This document shows, piece by piece, positions 51,673 through 60,765 of a stretch of DNA of 64,000 nucleotides. Numbering within the stretch: position 1 is the stretch's first letter; every line of letters starts with the position of its first letter. The translations under genes were made by a program, and so were the position numbers. Under the pieces are notes generated by a model. That model searched no databases. It was given only the letters and a program-made list of their open reading frames with translations, and was not told where the DNA came from. Source of the DNA: Ruegeria sp. YS9 (GTDB taxonomy: Bacteria; Pseudomonadota; Alphaproteobacteria; Rhodobacterales; Rhodobacteraceae); the NCBI RefSeq assembly GCF_024628725.1, contig NZ_CP102409.1, positions 1,769,001 to 1,833,000 on the forward strand, read 5' to 3'.

Positions 51673-52427
51673 TCCTCAGACATGCTGCACCCGCCCTTCT
51701 GGGGCTTTCCATGGCGGCAACCTCGGCGCAGGCGCTGGACCTGAACGCGATGAACGATGCCGAAAAAGCGGAATTTGGTGCCCAGGTGCGCGAATACCTG
51801 CTGGAAAATCCCGAAGTGATCCTCGAAGCCATCAACATTCTGGAACAGCGCAATGCCGTTGCAGAGGCCGCTGCGGACAAAGAACTGGTCGCCGCCAACT
51901 CGGATGAACTGTTCGATGACGGGTACAGCTGGGTCGGTGGCAACCCGGATGGTGACATCACGCTGGTCGAGTTCATGGACTACCGGTGTGGTTATTGCCG
52001 CCGGGCCGTGCCCGAAGTGGCCAGTCTGCTGTCAGAAGACGGCAACATCCGCCTTGTGATCAAGGAACTCCCCATCCTGGGTGATGCGTCCGTGCTGTCC
52101 TCACGCTTTGCCGTGGCCACCAAACACGTGGCGGGCGATGATGCGTACAAGCAGGTCCATGATGCCCTGCTGGAATTCACCGGCGAGCCAAGCGAAGTTT
52201 CCCTGCGCCGCATCTCGGACGGGTTGGGGCTGAACAGCGACGAGATCATCGCGGCGATGGACAGCGATCGCGTCACGGATGAGATCGCGCGCACCCGCGC
52301 TCTGGCACAGCGGATGCAGATCTCGGGCACGCCTTCGTTTGTGTTGGGCACAGAGATGTTGCGTGGCTATTTGCCAGCTGATCAGATGCAGCAGATCGTT
52401 GACGGCATACGTGCCGAACGCGGCTAA
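51669..52427 (+). CDS. DsbA-like thiol:disulfide oxidoreductase
   Basis: A 252-residue exported thioredoxin-fold protein. Signal peptide MILRHAAPALLGLSMAATSA; an N-terminal helical segment (VREYLLENPEVILEAINILE) common in Scs/Dsb-like alphaproteobacterial proteins; then the redox motif in LVEFMDYRCGYCRRAVPEV (CGYC, about residue 113) and the cis-Pro in MQISGTPSFVLG. The helical insertion lies between. The ATG at 51669 overlaps the stop of the BepA-like gene, giving a two-gene envelope-folding unit. Confidence 0.87.
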   Translation: MILRHAAPALLGLSMAATSAQALDLNAMNDAEKAEFGAQVREYLLENPEVILEAINILEQRNAVAEAAADKELVAANSDELFDDGYSWVGGNPDGDITLVEFMDYRCGYCRRAVPEVASLLSEDGNIRLVIKELPILGDASVLSSRFAVATKHVAGDDAYKQVHDALLEFTGEPSEVSLRRISDGLGLNSDEIIAAMDSDRVTDEIARTRALAQRMQISGTPSFVLGTEMLRGYLPADQMQQIVDGIRAERG

Positions 52428-52451
52428 GGCCGGATTTGTCGGCAACGTGCC

Positions 52452-53522
52452 ATGAAGCGGCGAGAATTTCTGGTGGCCGGAGGAGCGTTGGGTATGACGG
52501 GTATCTCTGGCCAGTCTATTGCGCAGTCCGCAACCGGCCTCCACGTCCCGGCCGAAGACGCCCGGCATGATCGCACTTTCATGCAATGGCCGGTCAGCCG
52601 CAGCGTCTACCCCGACCCCGTTTTTCTGGAAATGGTACAGGGGACCATAGCGGTAATCGCAAACACGATCTCTGCTTTTGAGCCCGTCACACTGCTGGCC
52701 GGATCAGAGTATCACGCAGATATCCGCAAACGGCTTTCTGCGGCGGTCGAGATTTGGGATGTCCCGACCGAAGATCTGTGGTGCCGGGACGCAGGCCCGG
52801 TGTTCGCGATCAACAACCGCGGTGCGCTTGCAATCAAACAGATCCAGTTCAATGGATGGGGGCGAAAGCAGGTTCACGCACATGATGCGAACATTGCTGG
52901 CAGAGTGGCCGAAAGGCTGGGGCTGACCCTGTTGCCGACCGGGCTGATCGGCGAAGCCGGTGGCGTCGAGCAGGATGGGCATGGGACACTCATGGCGCAT
53001 GAAAGCACGTGGGTGAATGACAACCGCAATCCCGGCCTCACTCGGGACGAGATCGAAGCCCGGTTGTTGGCGGCCTACGGGGCCAACCGCATGATCTGGT
53101 CCGAAGGTGTCTGGGGCGAAGATATCACCGATTATCACATTGACAGTCTGGCCCGCTTTACCGGCCCAGGTCACGGCATCATCAACTTGCCGGATAAGCC
53201 GGACAATCATGATCCTTTCCACATGGCCGCGTTGGACACCCATGATCGACTGGTTGCCGCGGGCCTGGACATGGACGTGATACCCGAACCGCATTACCGC
53301 CGTGTCAAGAACCCGGATTTCGTCGCCTCTTACGCCAATTACTACGTCTGCAATGGCGGTGTGATTGCGGCCCGGTTCGGAGACTCGGAAACAGACAGGA
53401 TCGCGTCGGAAACACTTGCAAGACACTATCCCGGACGTGACGTCGTAACACTTGACGTTGATCTGCTGGGAGAACTTGGCGGCGGTATCCATTGCGCCAC
53501 ACAACAGATGCCGGGTTTTTAG
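52452..53522 (+). CDS. Agmatine-deiminase-family protein with Tat signal
   Basis: A 356-residue pentein-fold enzyme. The N-terminus MKRREFLVAGGALGMTGISG has the twin-arginine pattern and a hydrophobic stretch, so the protein is probably exported folded. Catalytic features of agmatine/peptidylarginine deiminases are visible: DLWCRDAGPVFAIN (Asp), the GGVEQDGHGTLMAHES stretch, DYHIDSLARF (His) and the nucleophile Cys in GGGIHCATQQMPG near the C-terminus. AguA itself is normally cytoplasmic; an exported version might act on extracellular agmatine or on other guanidino compounds. It lies 24 bp after the DsbA-like gene. Confidence 0.82.
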   Translation: MKRREFLVAGGALGMTGISGQSIAQSATGLHVPAEDARHDRTFMQWPVSRSVYPDPVFLEMVQGTIAVIANTISAFEPVTLLAGSEYHADIRKRLSAAVEIWDVPTEDLWCRDAGPVFAINNRGALAIKQIQFNGWGRKQVHAHDANIAGRVAERLGLTLLPTGLIGEAGGVEQDGHGTLMAHESTWVNDNRNPGLTRDEIEARLLAAYGANRMIWSEGVWGEDITDYHIDSLARFTGPGHGIINLPDKPDNHDPFHMAALDTHDRLVAAGLDMDVIPEPHYRRVKNPDFVASYANYYVCNGGVIAARFGDSETDRIASETLARHYPGRDVVTLDVDLLGELGGGIHCATQQMPGF

Positions 53523-53540
53523 ATGTAGCGAAGAACCCGA

Positions 53541-54662
53541 CTATTCAGCCGCTTCAGCCGCCGCGTCCAGTTCAGCCGCCTTTTTCTCGACCTCTTCCAC
53601 GATGTGATCGATCATCTGATCGTTCGACATCTTGTGGCTGGCCTTACCGGCCAGATAGACCATGCCGGACCCTGCCCCGCCGCCGGTGAAACCAACATCG
53701 GTCATCAGCGCTTCGCCCGGCCCGTTGACCACGCAACCGATGATCGACAGGCTCATGGGCGTCTTGATGTGCTCAAGGCGGTGCTCCAGCGCCTCGACGG
53801 TTTTGATGACATCAAAACCCTGTCGCGCGCAGGACGGGCATGAGATGATATTGACGCCCCGATGGCGCAGGCCAAGGGATTTGAGGATCTCAAACCCGAC
53901 CTTCACCTCTTCCACCGGATCAGCAGACAGGCTGACGCGGATCGTGTCGCCGATCCCCATCCACAGCAGGTTGCCAAGGCCGATGGCCGATTTGATCGTA
54001 CCGCTGACCAGCCCCCCCGCTTCGGTAATGCCCAGGTGGATGGGGGCATCCGTCGCCTCGGCAATACCTTGATAGGCCGCGGCGGACAGAAACACGTCGC
54101 TGGCTTTTACGCTGATCTTGAACTCGTGAAAATCATTGTCCTGAAGGATGCGGATATGTTCCAGCCCGCTTTCGACCATCGCCTCGGGGCACGGCTCGCC
54201 ATATTTCTCAAGCAGGTGCTTTTCCAGGCTGCCCGCGTTCACGCCGATCCGGATTGAACAATTGTGGTCGCGCGCCGCCTGGATGACCTCTTTCACGCGG
54301 GTTTCGTCACCGATATTGCCGGGATTGATGCGCAGACAGGCAGCGCCCGCTTCGGCGGCTTCGATGCCGCGCCGATAGTGGAAATGAATATCCGCCACGA
54401 TGGGCACGGGGCTTTCCCGAACGATCTGTTTCAGCGCCTTGGACGACGCCTCATCAGGAACCGAGACGCGAACGATGTCAGCGCCAGCCTCAGCCGCCGC
54501 CTGTACCTGCGCCACGGTCGCCGCCACATCGGTGGTCAACGTGTTGGTCATGGTTTGAACGGCAATGGGTGCATCGCCACCTACGGCGACGTTGCCGACC
54601 ATGATTTGACGGGATTTACGACGATAGATGTCGCGCCATGGGCGCACGTGATTGAGGGACAT
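53541..54662 (-). CDS. ispG: Flavodoxin-dependent 4-hydroxy-3-methylbut-2-enyl diphosphate synthase
   Basis: A 373-residue [4Fe-4S] enzyme, the penultimate step of the MEP isoprenoid route. Signatures are [20 protein letters not shown] at the N-terminus (TIM-barrel start), [18 protein letters not shown], and the cluster ligands in [13 protein letters not shown] and [17 protein letters not shown] short Ala/Glu-rich tail follows. It lies 71 bp after rodZ on the same strand, a pairing found widely in proteobacteria. Confidence 0.95.
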   Translation of the reverse strand: MSLNHVRPWRDIYRRKSRQIMVGNVAVGGDAPIAVQTMTNTLTTDVAATVAQVQAAAEAGADIVRVSVPDEASSKALKQIVRESPVPIVADIHFHYRRGIEAAEAGAACLRINPGNIGDETRVKEVIQAARDHNCSIRIGVNAGSLEKHLLEKYGEPCPEAMVESGLEHIRILQDNDFHEFKISVKASDVFLSAAAYQGIAEATDAPIHLGITEAGGLVSGTIKSAIGLGNLLWMGIGDTIRVSLSADPVEEVKVGFEILKSLGLRHRGVNIISCPSCARQGFDVIKTVEALEHRLEHIKTPMSLSIIGCVVNGPGEALMTDVGFTGGGAGSGMVYLAGKASHKMSNDQMIDHIVEEVEKKAAELDAAAEAAE

Positions 54663-54733
54663 AAGGACGGATCCGCGTCTGCCTGAGTTGCGATTGTAGA
54701 TAGTTCGGCAACGGGGTTATCGCAATGGCTAGA

Positions 54734-55939
54734 TCACTCGGCGGGCGTTTCTGTCGCCTCGGTTTGCAGTTCCGCCACCAGTTGCTTGAGCGCGCTGTTC
54801 TGTTCCGCCTCAAGATCGGCGATGGCATAGGACTCGGATACGGCGTCTTTCGACAGAACGACACCCTTGGCGACCGTGCCCGGAGCACCCGCCGGGCCGT
54901 AGTGCTTACCGTTTATCGCGAAGTAAACGGATCCCGATGCGCCCGCACGCAACAACGGCGGTTCTTCCGTCAGGGGCACTTCGAACACACTGCCCTGCTC
55001 GACGGTACCCAGTGTGCCTTCGAAAATGACGCTGCCATCCGCAGCCGTCACGCGCATCCATGCCGGATCAACAGCCACGATCTTGAGCGTGGTATCGATC
55101 TGTTCGACCACTTGCGGCAGGGCGGGTTTTTCGACCGTGTGCAGTTCAGCCACTTCGAACTGCGGCAATTCGGGCGGGCGGAAGGTTCCAACCTCGCGCG
55201 GATCAAGCGTCGAGATCGGAGCATCCCGCGCAACCAGCACCGGAACATCCAGTGCCTGCGGACGATAGAGACGGTCCAGTGCTTCGGCACTTGCCACCTG
55301 TGCAGCATCATCCGACACGTTGCTGCGCGCCGCATCCAGCGGATCCAGATCAGACAGAACCACCGGCGCTTGTTCAACCGGGCTGACCTGTACTTGCTGA
55401 ATTCTGTTCAGAACAGCCCAGCCGCCATAGCCGATGCCACCGATCACCGCCAGCAATACCAGTGACGAACCGATTGCGCGGGGTTCAATCTGGCTGACCA
55501 GGGACTCCTTGCCCGGAATATAGGGTGTATTGGGCGAAATGAACGGATCCCGACCCATCGGGCCGCGTGCAGGCAGAGCCCCGGAAGGCTTCCGCACCAC
55601 CGAGGCCTCTGCGGACATGCCATGCGCGACCTCAAATCCGCTTTCCTGGCAGAAAGTCGCGAAGGTCTCATCGGGGTTCATGCCCAGATAGCGTGCGTAG
55701 GAACGCACATACCCGGCGATAAAGCCGGGTGTATCAAACGCATCGGGGTCGGCGTTTTCAATTGCAGCGATATAGTTGGCTTTGATCCGCAGCTCGCGCT
55801 GAACATCCAGAAGAGATTTGCCCATCGTTGCGCGTTCACCGCGCATCTTGTCGCCTAGGCGAACTTCATAGTCGTCAAACCCTTTTGGTCTGACATCTAC
55901 GTCCTCTTCGGATTCGCGCTGAGATCTGCGCCCAATCAT
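54734..55939 (-). CDS. rodZ: RodZ-like cytoskeletal/HTH membrane protein
   Basis: About 401 residues. A cytoplasmic HTH domain (LGDKMRGERATMGKSLLDVQ, KANYIAAIENADPDAFDTPG, FIAGYVRSYARYLGMNPDET), then a basic linker, one transmembrane helix (ALGSSLVL-type stretch around residue 180: SLVLLAVIGGIGYGGWAVLN) and a periplasmic part with a C-terminal DUF4115 domain (AADGSVIFEGTLGTVEQGSV). This is the RodZ design, linking MreB to the envelope. Start at ATG 55939 (MIGRRSQRES) preceded by AGCAGGG; a longer frame to 55996 exists. ispG follows. Confidence 0.87.
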   Translation of the reverse strand: MIGRRSQRESEEDVDVRPKGFDDYEVRLGDKMRGERATMGKSLLDVQRELRIKANYIAAIENADPDAFDTPGFIAGYVRSYARYLGMNPDETFATFCQESGFEVAHGMSAEASVVRKPSGALPARGPMGRDPFISPNTPYIPGKESLVSQIEPRAIGSSLVLLAVIGGIGYGGWAVLNRIQQVQVSPVEQAPVVLSDLDPLDAARSNVSDDAAQVASAEALDRLYRPQALDVPVLVARDAPISTLDPREVGTFRPPELPQFEVAELHTVEKPALPQVVEQIDTTLKIVAVDPAWMRVTAADGSVIFEGTLGTVEQGSVFEVPLTEEPPLLRAGASGSVYFAINGKHYGPAGAPGTVAKGVVLSKDAVSESYAIADLEAEQNSALKQLVAELQTEATETPAE

Positions 55940-56068
55940 CCCTGCTGCCCCATTCTGCCTGTCGCGTATTTCGCGTAAGTGGCGAATCATCCCCACAATG
56001 ATTCGTCTACTCGTTTTGTTAGCGTAAGCTTAACACGCGGCAAACTCGTTGCACACTTTGGCGTTAGG

Positions 56069-57292
56069 TTATCCGGCAAGTTCGGCGCGATTTAGCGCAC
56101 AATGTGACCAAAGTTCGTCCATCGCCTGCACCAGACGGTTCATTTCGTCGGGTCCATGCACCGGAGACGGGGTAAAACGCAGACGCTCGGTTCCGCGCGG
56201 GACGGTCGGGAAGTTGATCGGTTGCACGTAAATGCCATAATCGTCCAGCAGCATGTCGCTGAGCTTTTTGGTGTGTACCGGATTGCCGACGATCACAGGC
56301 ACGATGTGGCTGCCGTGGTCGATCAGCGGCAGGCCCATTCCCTTCAGCCGCAGCTTGAGGATCTTCGCCTGGGTCTGGTGCTGCTCGCGCAGTTCAGGCG
56401 CGGATTTCAGGTATGCAACGGATGCCGCAGCCCCTGCGGCAACCGCCGGCGGCAACGATGTCGTAAAGATGAAGCCCGGCGCATAAGACCGCACGGCATC
56501 GCACATCTTGGCGCTGGCCGCGATATAGCCCCCCATGACGCCATAGGCCTTGGCCAGAGTGCCATTGATGATGTCGATCCGATGTGCCAGGCGATCCCGC
56601 TCGGTCACGCCGCCACCGCGCGGGCCATACATGCCCACCGCGTGCACTTCGTCGATATAGGTCAGGGCGCCGAATTCATCGGCCAGATCACAGATTTCTT
56701 CGATCGGACCAAAATCACCGTCCATCGAATAGACGGACTCGAAGGCGATCAGCTTGGGCGCGGCGGGATCGTCCGCCTCGAGCAATTCGCGCAGATGTGC
56801 CACGTCGTTATGACGGAAGATGCGCTTGGCGCCCCCGTTTCGGCGCACCCCTTCAATCATCGAAGCATGGTTCAGCGCGTCAGAATAGATGATCAGCCCC
56901 GGGAACAGCTTGGGCAGCGTACTGAGGGTGGCGTCATTGGCAATATACGCGCTGGTGAACAACAGCGCGGCTTCCTTGCCATGCAGATCGGCCAGTTCGG
57001 CCTCGAGCCGTTTGTGATAGACCGTTGTCCCCGAGATGTTGCGCGTACCGCCCGACCCGGCGCCGGTTGCGTCGATCGCTTCGTGCATCGCTTGCAACAC
57101 GACCGGGTGCTGGCCCATGCCCAGATAGTCATTGCCGCACCACACGGTGATGTCCTGCTGCGACCCGTCGGGGCGCGTACGCACTGCATGGGGAAACTGT
57201 CCGTTGCGACGTTCGATATCGATGAAGGTCCGGTAACGTCCTTCGTCATGCAGCCTGGCAATCGCTGAATCGAGCTGAGCAGTATAGTCCAA
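56069..57292 (-). CDS. hemA: 5-aminolevulinate synthase
   Basis: A 407-residue PLP enzyme that condenses succinyl-CoA and glycine to 5-aminolevulinate, the first step of haem by the C4 route. Signatures are [75 protein letters not shown] and the PLP-Lys in [19 protein letters not shown]. The start is TTG at 57292: AAGGAGG lies five bases before it and the family starts with DY(N/T). An open frame runs upstream to 57334. The upstream region carries a perfect FNR-type site, so oxygen-responsive control is likely. Confidence 0.95.
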   Translation of the reverse strand: MDYTAQLDSAIARLHDEGRYRTFIDIERRNGQFPHAVRTRPDGSQQDITVWCGNDYLGMGQHPVVLQAMHEAIDATGAGSGGTRNISGTTVYHKRLEAELADLHGKEAALLFTSAYIANDATLSTLPKLFPGLIIYSDALNHASMIEGVRRNGGAKRIFRHNDVAHLRELLEADDPAAPKLIAFESVYSMDGDFGPIEEICDLADEFGALTYIDEVHAVGMYGPRGGGVTERDRLAHRIDIINGTLAKAYGVMGGYIAASAKMCDAVRSYAPGFIFTTSLPPAVAAGAAASVAYLKSAPELREQHQTQAKILKLRLKGMGLPLIDHGSHIVPVIVGNPVHTKKLSDMLLDDYGIYVQPINFPTVPRGTERLRFTPSPVHGPDEMNRLVQAMDELWSHCALNRAELAG

Positions 57293-57618
57293 CGGACCCT
57301 CCTTGAATGCCCGTTTCCGGTTTCCCTCGGGCAATTAGTCTGCCACATCCCACAGCTTAACCTGTATCAGCAGCTTTGTGTTACTTTATTCAGCTGGTTA
57401 CAGCCGAACAGGTGAACCCAACTTTGATTTGCATCAAATATAAGTTTGCAATGCTCACGGCAAGTATAGTTCCGGCCATCGGACGCGTGGAAACGACGCA
57501 GCCCGCACAGCGCGATTTCGCGGGCTTGTGATCGCGTGCAGAATTCAGATCAACCGCTCTGGACGGCGCTGTCAACGCTGCTAGGGTTCGCCCGAACACA
57601 GACAAGCAGGAGATCCCC
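57293..57618. promoter_or_regulatory. Divergent regulatory region hemA / M20 peptidase
   Basis: No gene in 326 bp. Besides the FNR site (57424-57437) it has an A/T-rich stretch at 57355-57400 towards hemA. An AGGAG at 57609-57613 serves the peptidase gene. No other clear promoter element could be fixed. Confidence 0.5.
57424..57437. promoter_or_regulatory. FNR/FnrL binding site upstream of hemA
   Basis: TTGATTTGCATCAA matches the FNR consensus TTGAT-N4-ATCAA at all ten defined positions; a chance match anywhere in 64 kb is expected about 0.06 times. It lies 132 bp upstream of the hemA start codon. In Rhodobacter sphaeroides FnrL is known to control hemA, so activation under low oxygen is the likely role. 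It could also act on the divergent peptidase gene. Confidence 0.85.
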
Positions 57619-59004
57619 ATGTCGCTAGACACCGTGCTGAACCGGATTGACGAAGATCTGCAAAAATCGATCGACCGCCTGATGGAGCTGCTGCGCATCC
57701 CCTCGATCTCGACCGATCCCGCCTACAAGGCCGATGTCAGCCGTGCAGCCGACTGGCTGGTTGCCGACCTCAACAGTATCGGAATTGCCGCCGAAAAACG
57801 GGAAACTCCGGGGCACCCGATGGTCGTAGGCCATGTGGGCGAGGACTCAGATGCACCCCATATCCTGTTCTACGGCCATTATGACGTGCAACCTGTCGAT
57901 CCGTTGAACCTTTGGACACGCGACCCGTTTGACCCCGCCATCGAAGACACCGAGCACGGCCCGGTCATCCGGGGGCGCGGGGCATCGGACGACAAAGGTC
58001 AGCTGATGACATTCGTCGAAGCCTGCCGCGCCTGGAAAGCCGTGCACGGATCCCTGCCCTGCCGCATCACCTTCTTCTTTGAGGGCGAAGAAGAATCCGG
58101 CTCACCCTCGCTGGTCCCCTTCCTCGAAGACAACGCGGCCGAACTCAAAGCGGATCTGGCGCTGGTTTGCGATACATCCATGGTATCGCGAGGTGTTCCG
58201 TCGATCGCCGCACAGCTGCGCGGCATGCTGAAGGACGAGTTCACCATCATCGGGCCCCGCATCGATCTGCACTCCGGCCATTACGGTGGCCCGGGCCTGA
58301 ACCCGCTGCGCGAACTGTCGAAAATCGTTGCCTCATTCTATGATGACGAAACCGGTCGTGTCGCGGTCGAAGGGTTTTATGAAGGCGTTCATGAAGTGCC
58401 GCAGGACCAGTTGCGTCAGTGGCAAAACTGCGGCTTCGACGAAGCGGATTACCTGAACTCGGTCGGATACACCCAGCCACACGGCGAAAAGGCGTATTCG
58501 ACGCTCGAGCAGCAATGGGCGCGTCCGACACTTGAGGTGAACGGGCTGTGGGGCGGGTACAACGGCGCGGGTTCGAAAACCGTAATTCCTTCGGAAGCGC
58601 ATTGTAAAATTACGTGCCGACTGGTCGGCGACATGGACCCCGACGCGCTGCGCAGCAAGATCCGCAAACATGTCGAGGATCGCCTGTCCCCGGATGCAAA
58701 AGTAGTCTGGGACAACGATCTGGAAGGTTCGCCCGCTTCGGTCATGAATATCGATCGCCCGGAATTCGAAGCCGCGCGCAAAGCATTGTCGGACGAATGG
58801 GACCGCGAAGCGGTGTTTACCGGCATGGGCGGCTCGATCCCCGTCGTCGGGTACTTCAATACCGTTCTGGGGCTGGATTCGATGCTGGTCGGCTATGCCA
58901 ACGAAGACGACGCCATCCATTCGCCGAATGAGAAATACGACGTCAAAAGCTTCCACAAGGGCATCCGTTCGTGGGCCCGCATTCTGGATGCTTTGAACAG
59001 GTAG
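57619..59004 (+). CDS. M20-family dipeptidase/metallopeptidase
   Basis: A 461-residue dizinc hydrolase. Metal-site motifs are ILFYGHYDVQPVDP (His and Asp), VIRGRGASDDKGQL (bridging Asp), TFFFEGEEESGSPS (catalytic Glu and ligand Glu), ALVCDTSM and the C-terminal His in DDAIHSPNEKYDV. The lid domain for dimerisation is at about 190-350. Similar enzymes are annotated as dipeptidase or M20/M25/M40 family metallo-hydrolase. Divergent from hemA, and its 3' end is followed by a head-to-head pair of composite repeats. Confidence 0.9.
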   Translation: MSLDTVLNRIDEDLQKSIDRLMELLRIPSISTDPAYKADVSRAADWLVADLNSIGIAAEKRETPGHPMVVGHVGEDSDAPHILFYGHYDVQPVDPLNLWTRDPFDPAIEDTEHGPVIRGRGASDDKGQLMTFVEACRAWKAVHGSLPCRITFFFEGEEESGSPSLVPFLEDNAAELKADLALVCDTSMVSRGVPSIAAQLRGMLKDEFTIIGPRIDLHSGHYGGPGLNPLRELSKIVASFYDDETGRVAVEGFYEGVHEVPQDQLRQWQNCGFDEADYLNSVGYTQPHGEKAYSTLEQQWARPTLEVNGLWGGYNGAGSKTVIPSEAHCKITCRLVGDMDPDALRSKIRKHVEDRLSPDAKVVWDNDLEGSPASVMNIDRPEFEAARKALSDEWDREAVFTGMGGSIPVVGYFNTVLGLDSMLVGYANEDDAIHSPNEKYDVKSFHKGIRSWARILDALNR

Positions 59005-59013
59005 CGGATTTCA

Positions 59014-59058
59014 GCGAGGCTCTGCCTCGCGCTCCGGGATATTTGCAGCCAGATGAAT
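59014..59058 (+). repeat. Composite hairpin-core repeat, copy 5 (GCGAGGC subtype)
   Basis: Hairpin GCGAGGC/TCT/GCCTCGC (59014-59030), then GCTCCGGGATATTTGCAG and CCAGATGAA. It begins 10 bp after the peptidase stop and faces copy 6, with 13 bp between the two cores. Confidence 0.82.
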
Positions 59059-59071
59059 AAAGGCCCCCTTG

Positions 59072-59131
59072 TTCATCTGGCCCAAAATATCCCGGGGGAG
59101 CCGCGCGCAGCAAGGCGGGGGCAGCGCCCCC
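59072..59131 (-). repeat. Composite hairpin-core repeat, copy 6 (G-rich hairpin subtype)
   Basis: Core TTCATCTGGCCCAAAATATC plus CCGGGG (59072-59097) is identical to copy 4; a hairpin GGGGGC/AGC/GCCCCC follows at 59117-59131. Together with copy 5 it fills the space between two convergent genes. Confidence 0.82.
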
Positions 59132-59157
59132 TGCCCGGCCGCAACACGCATACGACG

Positions 59158-60552
59158 TTACATGTGGATCACGCGGCCATACGCATCCAACACGCTTTCG
59201 TGCATCATTTCTGACAGAGTCGGGTGCGGGAAGACCGTGTTCATCAGATCTTCTTCGGTGGTCTCCAGCTGCCGCCCAACCACATAGCCCTGGATCAGTT
59301 CCGTGACTTCCGCGCCGATCATATGCGCCCCCAGCAGTTCGCCTGTCTTGGCGTCGAACACGGTTTTGATCAGACCTTCCGGTTCGCCCAGAGCTATGGC
59401 CTTGCCGTTGCCGATGAAAGGGAAGCGACCGACTTTGATGTCATAACCCAGCTCTTTGGCCTTGGCTTCGGTATATCCCACCGAGGCCACCTGCGGCTGA
59501 CAATAGGTACATCCGGCGATGCTTTCGGGCTTGACCGGATGCGCATGCTGGCCTGCGATCAGATCGGCGACCATGACCCCTTCGTGGCTGGCTTTATGTG
59601 CAAGCCAGGGCGCGCCCGCGATGTCACCAATCGCATAAAGGCCATCGACACCGGTGCGGCAATATTCATCCGTCACCACATGCGTGCGGTCGATCTTTAC
59701 GCCCAGCGCCTCCAGGCCCAGGTTTTCGACATTTCCTACGATCCCGACAGCGGAAATCACGGTGTCGAACTCGTGCTTCTCAACCTTGCCCTTGACCTCG
59801 ATATGCGCGGTCACCTTGCCCTTTCCACGATCCAGTTGCTTGACCATGGCTTTTTCCATGATGGTCATGCCTTGCTTGGTAAAGGCTTTCTTGGCCAGGG
59901 CACTGATTTCCGCATCTTCCACGGGCAACACGCGGTCCATCACCTCGACCACCGTCGTATCGGCCCCGAGCGTGTTGTAGAAACTCGCAAACTCGATGCC
60001 GATCGCGCCCGAGCCGATGACCAGCAACTTTTTGGGCATCCGGGGCGGTTGCAGCGCGTGCTTGTAGGTCCAGACCAGATCGCCGTCAGCCTCGAGACCG
60101 GGCAGTTCGCGGGCCCGCGCGCCGGTTGCTAGAATGATGTTCTTGGCCGTCAGTTCTTCGGTGCCCTTGTCGGTCTTGACGCTGACTTTGCCTTTTGCGG
60201 GGATCGTCGCCTCACCCATCACCACGGCGACCTTGTTCTTCTTCAGCAGATGGCCGATGCCGCCCGAAAGCTGCCCGGCAACGCCACGGGATCTCTTGAC
60301 GACCGCGTCCAGATCGTAACCGATCTTGTCGGCCTTCAATCCGAAATCCTTGGCGCGTTCCATCAGGTGAAACACTTCGGAGGACCGCAGCAATGCCTTG
60401 GTGGGAATGCACCCCCAGTTCAGGCAGATGCCACCAAGGTGCTCGCGCTCGACCACGACGGTTTTCAGACCAAGCTGGGCCGCACGGATGGCGGCGACAT
60501 AGCCACCGGGGCCAGCCCCGATTACGATCAGATCATAGGATTGTGCAGCCAT
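59158..60552 (-). CDS. lpdA: Dihydrolipoyl dehydrogenase
   Basis: A 464-residue FAD disulfide oxidoreductase, the E3 component of 2-oxoacid dehydrogenase complexes. FAD fold YDLIVIGAGPGGYVAAIRA, redox disulfide in GGICLNWGCIPTKALLRS, NAD fold LLVIGSGAIGIEFASFYNTL, and the C-terminal His-Glu pair in FPHPTLSEMMHESVL. No E1 or E2 gene lies beside it, so it may be a shared or stand-alone copy. Another lpd elsewhere in the genome is likely. A palindrome precedes it at 60583-60600. Confidence 0.94.
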   Translation of the reverse strand: MAAQSYDLIVIGAGPGGYVAAIRAAQLGLKTVVVEREHLGGICLNWGCIPTKALLRSSEVFHLMERAKDFGLKADKIGYDLDAVVKRSRGVAGQLSGGIGHLLKKNKVAVVMGEATIPAKGKVSVKTDKGTEELTAKNIILATGARARELPGLEADGDLVWTYKHALQPPRMPKKLLVIGSGAIGIEFASFYNTLGADTTVVEVMDRVLPVEDAEISALAKKAFTKQGMTIMEKAMVKQLDRGKGKVTAHIEVKGKVEKHEFDTVISAVGIVGNVENLGLEALGVKIDRTHVVTDEYCRTGVDGLYAIGDIAGAPWLAHKASHEGVMVADLIAGQHAHPVKPESIAGCTYCQPQVASVGYTEAKAKELGYDIKVGRFPFIGNGKAIALGEPEGLIKTVFDAKTGELLGAHMIGAEVTELIQGYVVGRQLETTEEDLMNTVFPHPTLSEMMHESVLDAYGRVIHM

Positions 60553-60582
60553 GTGTTCCTCTCGGCGCAGGTGGTGGAAAAT

Positions 60583-60600
60583 TAGTTTACCATTAAACTA
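60583..60600. promoter_or_regulatory. Palindrome upstream of lpdA
   Basis: TAGTTTACCATTAAACTA: perfect 7-bp arms around CCAT, 31 bp upstream of the lpdA start. It is A/T-rich in G/C-rich surroundings. The remainder of the 213-bp spacer (60601-60765) shows no clear element. Confidence 0.5.
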
Positions 60601-60765
60601 TTTCCAGAAACGCATCAACACGCCTTCCCGCGACAAATGCGACGCGGGGTAAACCATGCCTGAATATGCGGATTTCAGCCTATACCCCGGCCCGTGCTAT
60701 GGCTAGAACAGAACCGCCGACGCCGCTCGGACATTTGTGAACACATTGAATTCTAGGGGTTTAAC

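Noticed and set aside
56019..56033. CtrA-like boxes (TTAG-N7-TTAA) before rodZ, and a similar one at 60582-60596
   Set aside because: Each has a mismatch to TTAA-N7-TTAA; about two dozen such single-mismatch matches are expected by chance in 64 kb.
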